A DNA stretch of 64,000 nucleotides from Melastoma dodecandrum (GCA_029817715.1 JARUPY010000606.1:3038001-3102000); one strand, 5' to 3'. Counted from the first letter of the stretch, positions 20,985 to 32,100 are shown. Translations and numbers: made by a program. Notes: generated by a model from the letters alone, not told the origin.

Positions 20985-21473
20985 TCATGGGATATTTTCT
21001 AATTTGTTGGGGTCACAAAGAAAATCACTCCAAGTTGTGTCATCCCTTATTAGCTGATTTGTCCATTCCTGCAAGTTGTTGGATTTACCCAAATCTTCCG
21101 GAGGAAAACCTCTATTTGTAGTAATCTTTTCTGCTTGATCATTCTGATCGAGACCAACCAGAGGGAAATCATAAAGCCCATCCAATGAATCGGTTTTCCA
21201 GGAAGCCTTATCATTTTGAGAATATTCAGATGCGGCAACCTGTAGCATCTCAGCCCCAGGAGCGCCTCTCAAAGGGCATTGTCCCTTGTTACATGTAGGC
21301 TGAGATATAAAAGGACTGCTATGGGGATACTTCTCCGGAAGAGAAATCTGAGATGACTGAAGGTCCATAGAGAACCCATAATTTGATGATAAAATAGGAC
21401 AAATAACCCCACTCTGTTCTAATGTAGATGGGACAACTTGCAAAGATGAAGACGATGTTCCTGAGACCTTCAT
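20985..21473 (-). pseudogene. PHR1-like transcription factor, N-terminal fragment
   Basis: 162 codons resemble the N-terminal region of phosphate-starvation regulators of the PHR1/PHL family. Seen: a Ser-rich start (MKVSGTSSSSLQVVPSTLEQ), SSQISLPEKYPHSSPFISQ, and the conserved acidic-aromatic segment NNLQEWTNQLIRDDTTWSDF. The family's MYB-CC (GARP) DNA-binding domain, which should follow, is absent; the frame stops at 20985 and nothing like it is seen to the left. It therefore looks like one exon copied or left behind. It lies head to head with the nuclease gene, 75 bases from its ATG. The family match is from conserved phrases, not a search. Confidence 0.6.
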
Positions 21474-21500
21474 ATTGGTGCCTTTTCTTTTTCTTGGCTC

Positions 21501-21507
21501 TATAAAG
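21501..21507 (+). promoter_or_regulatory. TATA box for the S1/P1 nuclease gene
   Basis: CTATAAAG stands about 48 bases before the ATG at 21549, a normal plant core-promoter distance with a short leader. Confidence 0.5.
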
Positions 21508-21548
21508 AATCCGTTCCTTGCACGTAGGAAGGCATATAAGTTAACGAG

Positions 21549-22737
21549 ATGACGAGTCTAAAGTTGCCGGCGCTTGTGGCGGTGTTCTGTTTCCTATTCT
21601 TCTTGGGGGCTCGCGGCTGGGGTTATGACGGCCACTATGCTGTGTGCAAGATTGCTCAGTCGTGGCGGAGCAAGCCTGCATCGGACGCGGTCGCGAGGCT
21701 GCTGCCTAGGCACATAGGTGGGAACTTCACGAGCCTTTGCATATGGGCGGACAGGGTGAAATTCCGGTATCTTTGGTCGCCCTCGCTTCACTTCATCGCC
21801 ACCCCAGATCATCTCTGCACTTAAAAGTACAGCAGTAAGGAATCCATATTCTGTTAATGGATCCATCGATTGCCTTCAGAAGTCTCAGAATCCCTTATTC
21901 GAGAAATCGGCAGGGAACTGCAAGGATGAGGATGGGGAGAAAGGGAGGTGCCTCACGGGGGCAATCAACAACTACACCACCCAGCTCCTTGGTCAGGGCA
22001 GCAGCAGGCACCGATGTAAGTAAACATATGGAATGTTTCCCGAAGCAGTGCCCGGTTTTCGCCTCAATCAATCTAACCCAGCTCACGTTTTTTTTTGTGA
22101 TTTTGGAACAAGACAACCCCTCGGAGGCTCTCCTATTTCTCTCCCACTTCATAGGAGACATCCACCAGGTACTAAAACTAGTATGATTTGCGACATGTGG
22201 TAATGGCGAAAGATGATTTGGTTGAATTATGCCGTTGTTTTTTTATGAATGGGGGAGCAGCCACTTCATGTGGAGTTCACCACAGACAAAGGGGGCAGCA
22301 ACATTGATGTCCACTGGTATTCCAGGAAGCAAGTCCTCCACAACGTGTGGGATGAAAGCATAATCCTTACCGCAGAAGAACGGTACTACCGCTCTCACAT
22401 CCAAGGCCTCATTAGAACCATCCAGCAGAACATCTCGGTTTGATCATGGCAAAAAAACTAGAGCTCATGTTGGATCTTTCCTCGCTCTGCGTTTGAAGTT
22501 TAGGGATTTATTTTCCTTTCGACAGAGTGCGTGGGCAGACCAAGTTAAGGAATGGGAGTCCTGCAGTTCTGGCCAGGCTCCATGCCCGGACACGTAAACT
22601 CCCCTTTTGCTTGTCCTTGTCAGATTTATGATGCTTCTAGATGTTCATCACTTCAACTGAATCATGGCAGGTATAAAGTGTGAAGGCTGCGTGCGACTGG
22701 GCTTATAAAGGTGTTAGCGAAGGTGCTGCCCTTGACA
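21549..22737 (+). pseudogene. S1/P1-type nuclease (BFN1/ENDO-like), truncated
   Basis: Secreted zinc-dependent nuclease of the S1/P1 family, which degrades single-stranded DNA and RNA during senescence and cell death. Exon 1 (21549 to about 21825): signal peptide LPALVAVFCFLFFLGARG, then WGYDGHYAVCKIAQ, where the mature N-terminal Trp and a His bind zinc, and CIWADRVKFRYLWSPSLHF. An in-frame TAA occurs right after HLCT (21822-21824). Later exons: CKDEDGEKGRCLTGAINNYT (from about 21915), EALLFLSHFIGDIHQ (zinc His and Asp, to 22167), PLHVEFTTDKGGSNIDVHW (from 22259), SAWADQVKEWESC (22527) and ACDWAYKGVSEGAAL (to a strong donor near 22731). The expected last exon with the conserved RLAxGGxRLA ending is not found. 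Stop plus missing end point to a pseudogene. Confidence 0.75.
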
Positions 22738-23420
22738 GTAAGTGTATATAAAATAAGAGCAAGGCCCGCTCGGATCATTCAAGATACGGCTCCTGAAGTG
22801 CTAAAGCCAGCAGAGTTGTGTCTGCAGAAGAGAGCGTGCGAAGCTTGCCGAGATACCAAACCGAGTTCCGCTAGATGGCCTTGGAATAATTCGCGATTTG
22901 GGGATCTACAGTTATTTTTTTAGCCTGGAATATTTAATTGATTACTCAAATATTTCATTATGACAGAAATTATTTAGAATATATATTTGACATTTTACGT
23001 TGATAATATGTTTTTTTGTTTTATAATCGTTAAATGGGTTAATCCGACACGATACCAAGATTGAACACGAGATGCACGATTTGACATACCTGTGGACGAA
23101 CCACCAACGTTATTTAATTCTTACCCGGCTCAATTGGACAGCAATCACCGCAACCACTACAACCGGACTGGCCTCCACTCAATTGGATCAAAGTCTACCA
23201 TTTTTATTTTTTAGATAGGATTTTTTTTTAAAGTAACCTAATTAAAAATAATAATTAGGTAGAATAGATAAAATCTATTATCTCCCTTATGTCTCCCTGA
23301 CTCCGCCTATATAAGTAAAATAGATTAAATTAAAAAAAACATATTTTGTAATAATTATGAAAGAAGATTACGACAATAAAAAATCTACAAGTAGTAATGT
23401 ATGTATACGTTAAAAATTTA
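22738..23420. other. Non-coding; decayed transposon ends
   Basis: No gene seen. The missing last exon of the nuclease is not recognisable here. 22930-23040 and 23200-23420 are AT-rich; 23035-23110 carries GGGTTAATCCGACACG, a phrase of the kind found at ends of plant hAT elements. Confidence 0.3.
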
Positions 23421-23564
23421 TTAAAATATAATCGTTCTCCATCTGCTTGCTGCTTGCTTCTTCTTCTTCTTCACGTCCTGTACGAAGCCGTCCAGAAGCT
23501 CAAAATCGATAAGCTTTTTGCAGTCATCCATTGTTTCTTTCAATCTGGTATTTACAACGTCTCC
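23421..23564 (-). pseudogene. Orphan terminal exon of an unidentified gene
   Basis: An acceptor (TTGGCAG after a pyrimidine-rich run) is followed by 47 open codons and TAA. The product is highly charged: RLKETMDDCKKLIDFELLDG, then FVQDVKKKKKQAASRW. The Lys run comes from a CTT repeat on the plus strand. It reads like a genuine last exon, but I do not recognise the gene and no partner exon is visible to the right before the hAT relic. A chance frame remains possible. Confidence 0.35.
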
Positions 23565-25370
23565 CTGCCAAGTTAACGAAAATTAACATTCGGGCGCGAT
23601 GATGCTCCCGTAAAGGTAATGTCATCAGCTTTTAAGGATGATATTCTTGATATGGATAAAATGCAGGAGGCTGCAGCTTATTGGATAATGATGCATCAGC
23701 ATTCATTTTCGATTGTCGAAGAAGAAGGTTTCAATCTTATGCAGATGCGTGGAATGTCTCAATGGAAAAGCTTATCACATCACACCATCAAGAATAATCG
23801 TTTCAAAATGTATGAATTGGAGAAACAACGCATCATTAATATGTTTAAAAGTACAATTAGTATCACTACTGATATGTGGAAGTCATCATGTCAACGATTC
23901 AAGTATATGCTAGTCACCGGCCATTTTGTGGATCAACAATGGAAACTACAAAAAATTAGTTTTGAATTTCGTTCATCTGGTACCTCCAATTCATGGAGTA
24001 GTCATATCAGATGCAATTTATAAATGTTTAAAAGAATGGGGAAATGAGAATAAGGTACGAGATAATGCTTAGTTATTATTTAATTGTTACTTCATTATTC
24101 ATCTCTTTATTGAAAATCTTTTGCCATCATTCATTTTATTTGTGATAGGTAATTTCAATTATTGTTGACAATGCTTCAAAGAATGATGCGACATTAAGGT
24201 ATTTGAGAGACTCGTTCTCAAGGAATAAGTAGTTGCTTTGCAATGGTCGATTATTACACGTGTGTTGTGCTCACATCTTGAATATTATGGTTCAAGATGG
24301 TCTTGTTGAAATAGAGAAGATTATTAAATCATGATAGTGTGGTTTTTGTCAACCAAAGTGAGGTGCGACTTAGGATGTTTGCCGATATCTCGCAGCAATT
24401 GCAAATACCATATAGAAAACGCATCATTGAGTGCAAAACAAGATGGAATTCAATGTTTGATATATTGACACGGGCAATGAGGTTCAAGGATGTATTTCTT
24501 CGCTACAGGGAGCGAGAACTAAGCTATAATTCTTGCCCAACTGTCGATGATTGGACAAAGGTCAAACAAGTTTGCGACGTGTTGGAGATTTTTAACTCCG
24601 TCACTAATACCCTTTCATGTAGTGAGTATCCTACTTCGAACTTGTTCCTTTATGAAGTTTTTAGGCTGAAAATGATGTTGGATATCAATAGTGATAATTA
24701 TTTTCTATTTAAGATGGTGAGAAGTGTTGGGACGGTTTTGATGATGAACCGGACCCTCTGTTCTACAGAAGGTCAAACATTCTATTCTACAGAAGCTTCT
24801 CATGTTGAGGACCTTGTGTAAGAATCATTTTTATAATTAAATGATTAGTTGATGATTATTTAATTATGAAATACAATCCTATCGATCTAGATGGTTATCT
24901 GGTCGAAATATATCGATTTGGTTTCCAAATAATTATATTAGAGATAATATTTCTTATAGAAGGAAATGTATCTCTCTATATATGGAAAGGTTCTACTAGA
25001 TGGTCTACAGGCTTCTGTAAGCTTACTCGATCTCTACATGACCATTTATTTGGTTGCAAAACACCATCACCTGTCCAGATACATCCTCATGTGTGTCTTT
25101 GTCGGGATGGAACAAAACTTTACCCCAATGGAAATAAATCTTTGATTATTTCCATCAGTAGAAGGTTATCGATCAGAACCTTCTGCGATTCCTTCTGTGT
25201 TGCATCATTTAGGGAAACTATCATATTCTTATTCTATTTTGATATGATTATCTTCCTTGCTAAATGAATGCACGTGTATATCATTCTGTTATTTTGTAAA
25301 CTAATTCTTATTTCTTATTTTGCAGATTATTGATTTATATTTTTACCTTTTGTATTTTATCCTTTTGCGT

Positions 25371-25378
25371 ATATAAAT
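25371..25378 (+). promoter_or_regulatory. LTR TATA box
   Basis: ATATAAAT in the context GCGTATATAAATAGGCC marks the likely U3/R boundary, about 650 bases into the LTR. Confidence 0.6.
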
Positions 25379-25718
25379 AGGCCATGCTCTCTCAATCAAA
25401 AAATTAAATAGGAACATTTTTTTTTCTTCTTCCATTCTGAAAGAGAGCGTGAGCTTTAGTTTCTTCATTCTTTTGTTCGTTCGAAGTTAGTCACACGAGG
25501 AGCACTACCGGCGGAAGCTGTATCGTTGGTGAAACCTTTTGGGAGAGTGACTCGGGGGCTCGAGGGACTCGACTGGAAGCTGCAGGATACGTTGGCAGGA
25601 GGCACGGCTGGAGGTCGTGTGATCAACGTGCAGCGGGTCGGAGAGAAGGGCTGAACCTCGGGAGCACAGAAGGTGAGGGACTAACCAGCTTCTGTTGTGT
25701 AGAGCTCTGTGTGCAAGA

Positions 25719-26027
25719 ACCTCAGGACAAGAGGAAGGTTGTCACCTTAGGATAGAAGGAAGGCTGTCACCTCAGGACAGGAGGAAGGCTGTCACCCAAG
25801 AACAGAGGGAACGCTGTTCAACCTCGGGACAGGAGGAAGGCTGTCACCTTATGACAGAAGGAAGGCTGTTCAACCTCGGGACAGGAGGAAGGCTGTCACC
25901 TTAGGACATGAGGAAGGATGTCACCTCAGGACAGGCAAAAGTCTGTCACCCCAGGACAGAGGGCACGCTGTTCATCCTAGGACAAAGGATACGTTGTCCA
26001 CCCTAAGACAAAGGGAACGTTGTCTGC
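25719..26027 (+). repeat. 12-copy ~25-bp tandem array inside the solo LTR
   Basis: Twelve units of 24-26 bases with consensus CTCAGGACAGGAGGAAGGCT plus GTCAC follow each other with scattered substitutions. They lie downstream of the TATA box, thus in the R/U5 (leader RNA) part. Confidence 0.9.
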
Positions 26028-26139
26028 TTGCGTAGGGTTCGCTACGTACTCGCGTGGGGTACGCCACGAAGTCGTTATCCTTGAGGGATTGCGCATTTGC
26101 TACCTTGTTAGTCACGTTAACGCGTGCAACCTCCTGTAG

Positions 26140-26740
26140 TGCAGAATCTTCGGATCTGTACAACCTCCTGTAGAGCAGAACCTTAAGGTCTGAATCTACT
26201 TTAGTGCAGAACCTTACAGTCTGTACATAACTCAAGTCATTTCTAATACGAACCATTTTGGTTTGTTAAAGATTGACACATTCTTGGTACAGAACCTTAC
26301 GGTCTGTGCTATACCTTCTGTGATACAGAATCCTTGGATTTGTTCTATAGAAGGTTGACGATTACAGTATAGAATCTCTTGATCTGTGCTATAGAAAGTT
26401 AACACATCTGACACAGAACCTTCTGGTCAGTGTCGTGCTTACCTTCTTCGACACAGAACCTTCTAGTCTGTGTTGTGCTTTACTTTCTACGACACAGAAC
26501 CTTCTGGTCAGTGTCGTGCTTACCTTCTTCGACACAGAACCTTCTGGTCTGTATTGTGCCTTACTTTCTACGATACAGAACATTCTGGTCTGTATTGAAC
26601 CTTAGTTACTATAGTACAGAACCTTAGTGTTTGTGCTACGTAACAAGCCTCTACGGTACAGAACCTTCTGGTCTGGGCTCTGCTACTCAAACCTCTATTG
26701 TACAGGACCTTCGGGTCTGCTTTTAGTTGATATCATTTGT
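26140..26740 (+). repeat. Irregular array of CAGAACCTTCTGGTCTGT motifs
   Basis: At least twelve copies of an imperfect palindromic 18-base motif, CAGAACCTTCTGGTCTGT or close variants, are spaced 25-55 bases apart, often with GTTGTGCTTAC-type spacers. Related ctGTTTTACAGAAg motifs lie at both ends of the LTR (24761-24795 and 26870-26912). Each motif can fold on itself. Confidence 0.85.
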
Positions 26741-27580
26741 GCAACTTGTACTGAGATACATTTGAGTGGAAACCATCCAAATATCTGGGTGAAGAGTGGA
26801 TGTAAGCAATTTGCTGAACCACTATAAAAATCCTTGTGTCCATCAAACAAATTACGAACACATTCGAACGTTCTGTTTTACAGAAACTTACAAGCTCTGT
26901 TTTACAGAAGCTTTCATTTCGCTGCGGGGTAAAACGAAAAGGGTTGAAATTCAAAATTTGGGATTAACACTAACTCACCCCCCCTCTTAGTGTAACAAGA
27001 AGTATGAAAGATGAATTTGACAAATATTGGGTTGAATGTAACTTGTTGATGGCTGTAGAGGCGGTATTAGACCCAAGAAACAAGTCCATGGTGATTGAGT
27101 TTTGTTTTCCAAAACTCTACTCAATAGAGAATGCCAAATACAATATTAAAGAGATTCATCGTACTTTACACAATATATATGAGGCATATATTTTAGAAAA
27201 TCAAAGAACGATTGGTGAGCATCGCTCGGAGGATGACGGTTTGAAGGATGCAACCCCTCAATTGTCAACCTCATCTTCAGAGCATTATTGGTCCGAGCTT
27301 GCAAAGTTTAAAAAGAAAAATCTTATAGATAACACTTATTCTCGAATATCTTGATGAGGATTGCCATATGAATGATAGAACTATGGGAGATGCAACATTT
27401 GATGCATTGGAGCGGTGAAAGTTTAATACATCGAAGTATCCTACCTTTTCGAAAATGGCACAAGATATTGTTTCGAATCCCTTTTCGGAAGGCACTTTTA
27501 GTGCCAGTGGGAAGAGTTATTGATGCAATCTTACTTCCAGAGACTGTGCATATGCTTATTTGTGGGGGTGATTCTTAAAA

Positions 27581-28669
27581 ATCGACACAAAGTCAAGAAG
27601 ACCAACAAGATAATTTTTTATTTGTGAAAATTATCATTTCACATTTTCTATTTCATTTAAAAATTATTTTCTATATTCATGTGTTCGCAGATTAATAAGG
27701 AGCCAATAGAAATTACGCACCCAAATCCTTGATGGTAATAACATAACAGTTGATACTGTTTTTTTACTTTTATTATAATTCTAATATTGTTTTCTTAATG
27801 ATAATTAGCAGGGGACTGAAAATGAACGGAGGGCGAGAAGAAAATCACCGGTCTAGAGAAAAAGTTCTTGGAACCTTCTAATCTACTTTACTTTTTACGA
27901 AAAGTAATTTAGGTTATTCGATGTTTAACTTTCTTTATCTGCTTTTGACTTTCTGCAGGTGTTGAAACTTCTACTGGATAATTTGTTTCTTGTTATTTGG
28001 ATTTGCTTGGACAGCCTTACCCTATAGAGTGGCAGTTAAGGGTGACTTATATGTCAACTTTTCCACTATCACCCCAAAAAAACCAAACTCTACCTTACGT
28101 GGGGCTTTGAGGAAATCTTTTGAAGGTTTCTATGATGTTTAATATTTATCGAATGTTAAGAGTGAATTAAGTTTTGAAAAATCATGAGATTTGGGCTCAA
28201 GCCAGGCTCAGTCTCGGGCTCGACCTAATTTTTTTTGTTACGGGCTTAGGCCCCGGCTCGACTAAATAGAGCTCGATCAGGCTCAGATTAGGCTCGAGCC
28301 TAATAAAATTTTACTCTGGTTAAACTCGGGTAGGGGTTGTCCGAGTCCGACCCAACTCATTAACACCCCTAGTCGTCTCTACTCCACCAGAAGTCAAATG
28401 TAATCTAAAGCTATGGACATAAAAAAAAAAAAAGAAATTGAAGATAGGACGCATAAGAAAGCTATGAAAATGTTATTAACATGGTCTTATCTTTTCTCAA
28501 TTCTTTCGAACGATTACTATCACTTTACGTTAATTGAATTGTATCCTTGACTAATCTATTTTGTTTTCGAGTTCTCAAAGATTTTCTAAAATTGTATTTA
28601 GGTATCAAACACAACAACTAAATTTCTTAGGCGTCTATAATATGATAAAACACAATATACAAACTTCAT
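27581..28669. other. Non-coding; hAT subterminal debris
   Basis: No gene. 27581-28180 is AT-rich and probably the 3' part of the hAT relic. 28190-28382 is built of GGCTCGAGCC-type palindromes ending TTAACACCCCTAG, the signature of a hAT terminus (TAGGGGTG inverted), and could be the right end of the element above. 28390-28669 is AT-rich with nothing recognised. Confidence 0.45.
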
Positions 28670-28945
28670 GTTAGTATGTGCACGTACGTGTCAAGGTACT
28701 ATATTATATTTATAAATAAATAATTAATAAATGGAATATTTATAGTAAATTTATTTTAACATTTTATACATATAATAAACTCTAGTATATTAATCTGAAA
28801 TAATATTAACGAAAAATGTCTAGGGACATCGATATCATTACTAAGTATAGCCGGGGTCAAGACATATTGAAGGAAAAAATATCTAAGTTGTACTAAAAGG
28901 TACTTAAGATTAGGCATATTTGACATGATCCATTTAAAGGAGTGC
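28670..28945 (+). repeat. Dispersed repeat, copy 1
   Basis: Alignable with 63203-63515 in the same orientation: TTAGTnTGTGCAC, TAATTAATAAA, AGTATATTAATCTGAAATA, GGGACAT-GA, ATGTATAnC-GAAGTCAAGA-like segments follow in the same order. The copy stops where the PUR3-like fragment starts. Family unknown; no coding capacity. Confidence 0.65.
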
Positions 28946-29320
28946 GAAATCAACTTCATCCTCCTTTTAGGTTATTTAAAGTTTATACCAACTGAGCTGA
29001 TCGAGTTTATTTTAGAAATATTCAAAACATTGATCCCTCTCTTCTTCGAGCATAATAAGGTAAGGGGTTTTGGTATCGATGTTTACAAGGTAGTAGTTAC
29101 TTTCAGGGCCCACCCATTATTCTGCTTAACCATATTTATTTTCAAACACTTGGATTTATTTTTCATATTTGCTCTTCTTTCCACTAATTATAGATTTTCA
29201 AGGCCCACAATTCACTTTCTAGACAAGAATTATGTTGCACAAGAGGAACTCTTTGCTCAAAGGGTTGTGTCGATGTTGGCAATAAACACAACTTATGTAA
29301 TAACCCCGAATTTTGTAATA
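28940..29320 (+). pseudogene. PUR3 (GAR transformylase) fragment, decayed
   Basis: Matches exons 3 and 4 of the PUR3 gene at 33661, including the intron between them. Seen: INFILLLGYLKFIPTELIEF against DFILLAGYLKLIPTELIRAY, then, after an intron-like stretch that keeps phrases of the real intron (29110-29195), FSRPTIHFLDKNY and LFAQRVVSMLAINT against FSGPTIHFVDEHY and LAQRVVPVLATDT. The phosphoribosyl-glycinamide loop and the NIHPSLLP motif are lost. Intron retention means it arose by copying DNA, not mRNA. It begins exactly where the dispersed repeat ends and continues into gypsy sequence. Confidence 0.85.
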
Positions 29321-29487
29321 TTTCCACAATGAAAATGCATGCAAAGGAAGTGTTGTAGTGGTATAAGAAGGTTTTTGGAGTGAGTATGAAGATGATCGAG
29401 CCACTACCTGCTATCGAGGGAGTTTGTCATTCACACTGATCATGAAGCGTTGAAGTACATTGATGGATGGATGAAGCTCAATAGTAG

Positions 29488-29975
29488 GGATTGTCAAAGG
29501 GATGAGTCAAACCAGATCTTTTCTCGACCCCGACTGTGTCGAACCTCTCCAGAAGCATGACCAACCTTCACGTTCGGATTCCCCGACGATCCCGCCTACA
29601 TTCCCTCATAATGTTTCGCTCAGACCTCTCGTATATCATACATGCTCACACTCGAAGGACGTTCACAAGGGATAAGAATTCGCTCAAAATGGACACAAGG
29701 AACATAAGGATTTTCTGCAAAGGCACAAATTGTATTTCTCAACTCAATCATACAATGGTCTGCCTACGCCCCTTTACAAATCTCTTATTTATAGGGGTCA
29801 TGGTGCATGCATGTTTATTATAAGTGTACATCATGCAGCAAAGCTCCGACCTGGAAGAGCATTTCAAACGTCACATGCAACCTCTATGGTCATGTCAGCA
29901 GCAGCTCAAAAGTCGCCTACTCCCTCCTGATCCTTTAGGTGTAGCCCAAGGGTCGCCTACATAAGGATCCCTTCC
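29488..29975. mobile_element. Probable ~490-bp insertion in the gypsy relic
   Basis: Gypsy coding match is lost at 29488 and resumes at 29976. The block has a TATA-like TTATTTATAG near 29786 and related end phrases (TGTCAAAGGGAT and, inverted, TGTGGAAGGGAT), so it could be a small LTR or a short inverted-repeat element. No target duplication is clear. Confidence 0.4.
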
Positions 29976-31619
29976 ACATGCGAAGTGGTGATTTTCTTCA
30001 GTCCTTCACGTTTGTGTTAAAGCGCAAGTCCGGTGTTAAAAACGTCACGGCAAACGCCTTATCTCGAAAATCAACTTTAATGGCTAGAATGGAGTCGAAC
30101 TTGACAGGGTTCAAGATGATAAAGGATCTTTTCACGACAGATGTCAACGTTTGAGAACTATATAAGACTTTCCTGGAGTTACCCAACGCGTTGTATAATT
30201 TGGTCCATAGATTCTTATTCCGCGAAGTCAAGTTGCACCTTCCTCGAAGTTCCATTCGAGAATTGTTGATTCGAGAAGTGCATAGAGGAAGACTTGTAAG
30301 GCACTTTTGGGTCCAAAAGACTCTCGAAATGATCAAAGAGCACTTCTACTGGCCCAAGATGACTATGGATGACAACCAGATGATTCGACGATGCGTCACC
30401 TACTAGGCGCGAGGAGTTATGTCTACCTTCAAGGCTTTTATACTCCTTACCAATTGTTCATCAATCGTGAAAGCACATGAGCATGTACTTCATCCTAAGA
30501 TTACCTCACACTCATCGATAGATGGATTCTTTCATGCTTGTCGTGGATGGATTCTCGAAGATGGCTCATGTCATTCCTTGCAAGAAGATAGATAACGTCT
30601 CTCACATTGCAGACCTCTACTTTCGTGAAATCGTTTGACTACATGGAGTGCCATGATCAATTGTGTCCAATCGAGATGCCAAGTCCCTTAGTTATTCTAG
30701 AAGAAACTCTCGCATAATCTTGGCACAAAACTCTTATTCAACGGCAGTTGTCACCCACAGACTGATGGGCAGATCGAAGTTGTGAACCAAGCCATGGATG
30801 TTATACTAAGGATGATGATGTCCAAGAATCGGAAGTATTGAGACATCAAGCTCGCCCAAGCAGAGTTCGCGCACAATTAACTCCGCATTCAACTACTCGA
30901 GTGTCGCCATTCGAGGTAGTGTGTGGGATTAATCCATTGATTCCGGTCGAGCTACTATTTATTCCTCAATAGGGTATCCTTGATCGAGATGCAACTCATC
31001 GAGTTAAGGAAATGTTGGAGCTACACAAGAAAGTTCACATCATCCTCAAATAAACAAACGAGAAATCTTAGGTCAAAGGTAATCGAGGTCGATGAGAGAC
31101 GATATTTCAACCGTGCGATCTAGTGTGGATTTACCTATGGAAGGAGCGTTTCCCTGCCAGTCGAAAGAACAAGCTTATGCTCAAGGCCAATGGACCTTTC
31201 CGCATGGTCGAGAGGATTAATAACAACGCCTACAAGATTGAACTATCCGGCGAGTATGGTGTCTTTACAACCTTTATTATCCAGGATCTCACAGCATATG
31301 AGAATGACAAAGACCCCTATGATTTGAGGACAAATCTTCTTCAGCAAATGGATGATGATGGGAGATTTATCAACCTAAGCGACGGACGTGGACTTGGGTT
31401 CGACTCGAACGACAAACTACCTTCACTCAGCTGAAGTGGTTGACTTGAGCGACAGACGAGTCAACAAAGCAGTAGGACGAAGGGTCATTCATCGACGAAG
31501 GATCCAATCGAAACGAAACGAGTCCAGTCAACAAGAACTGTTGAAGCAACTTATTGAGCAAAAGGCAACCAAGGGAAGGGTGCCATCTAACAGTCTTGCT
31601 CTGACAACGCACAATCTAG

Positions 31620-32100
31620 TGTTGACACCTGCTCCAAATTTTTCGCGGTAAATCTATATTGTCATCGGGGAATAGTTTATGTCATTATCTTTTATTTCCT
31701 TTAGTATCTTTACTTTTTTTGTTGTCTTTTCTTATCTTTGGGCACCCTATATATGCTCATGTCTTGAGAACGTGAGAAGACAAACCTTTTCAATATAAAT
31801 AATCCATAAAGCTCTTGAGTATTTTTTTTCCTTCTCTTATCATTCGGTGGATTCCGAGTGTGACGATATTATACGAGTGTTCATTACACAGATGATGTGT
31901 AGCTGTATTCGACCCGTGTCCATCTATGGTGGTAATGTTGCTATATCCATCGTGGTTCAGGTAAGGCATGTTCGATCTTCGGTGGTGTCCTATCTTGTAT
32001 ATGAGGTTGTCGTGATTTATCTTTTGGTTCGTTTTTCATCCCGAGTTTGTGTGATCCCTAGTAAGTAATTCGCCATTGGGGTTCGTTGTTTTCATCGAGC
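31620..32100 (+). repeat. Candidate 3' LTR of the second gypsy element
   Basis: TGTTGACACCT is a common LTR start. A TATA-like CTATATATG follows near 31748 and a polyadenylation-type AATATAAAT near 31793. The right end is not resolved and no 5' partner exists in the window. Confidence 0.5.

Larger units (their letters stand above)
24725..26997 (+). mobile_element. Solo LTR (copia-type) of 2.27 kb
   Basis: Begins TGTTGGGACGG and ends GTGTAACA, with a perfect 5-base target duplication AGAAG (24720-24724 and 26998-27002). The end phrase CTCACCCCCCCTCTTAGTG is characteristic of the 3' ends of copia (SIRE/Maximus-like) LTRs. A TATA box lies at 25371-25378. No gag or pol is inside, so it is a solo LTR left by recombination, unusually long because its transcribed half holds two repeat arrays (25719-26027 and 26140-26740). 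It interrupts the hAT transposase frame precisely. Confidence 0.85.
23619..27580 (+). pseudogene. hAT transposase relic (RICESLEEPER-like), split by a solo LTR
   Basis: Decayed ZBED/RICESLEEPER-type hAT transposase. Order: N-terminal catalytic half 23619-24023 (SITTDMWKSSCQRFKYMLVT, then FVDQQW), frameshift near 23978, IIVDNASKNDATLRYLRDSF (24157-24220), HVCCAHILNIMVQDGL (24258-24305), then 24339-24724 (CKTRWNSMFDILTRAMRF, DDWTKVKQVCDVLEIF). The frame is cut at 24725 by an inserted LTR and resumes at 27004 (DEFDKYWVECNLLMAVEAVL), with the dimerisation region, frameshifted, near 27350-27510 (KYPTFSKMAQDIVSNPFSEG). No BED finger is seen upstream. Multiple shifts and stops; dead. Confidence 0.85.
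29340..32100 (+). mobile_element. Second Ty3/gypsy element, 5'-truncated and decayed
   Basis: Remains of RNase H (SREFVIHTDHEALKYID, 29417-29467), linker (LQSFTFVLKRKSGVKNVT, near 30000), integrase zinc-binding part (LIREVHRGRLVRHFWVQKT, EHFYWPKM), integrase core with stops (CHPQTDGQIEVVNQAM, 30750-30800) and the post-integrase part (FPASRKNKLMLKANGPFRMV, 31150-31210; NDNAYK-like NNAYKIEL). Gag, protease and RT are gone. A candidate 3' LTR follows from 31620. A block at about 29488-29975 breaks the coding match between KLNS and the HAKW-like continuation and is probably a later insertion. Confidence 0.8.

Noticed and set aside
25719..26027. Regularly spaced repeats reminiscent of a CRISPR array
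   Set aside because: The units are contiguous tandem repeats with no unique spacers, in a plant nuclear LTR.
25695..26627. Open frames through the arrays of the solo LTR
   Set aside because: Repeat-driven frames without start context or domains; the LTR limits explain the sequence.
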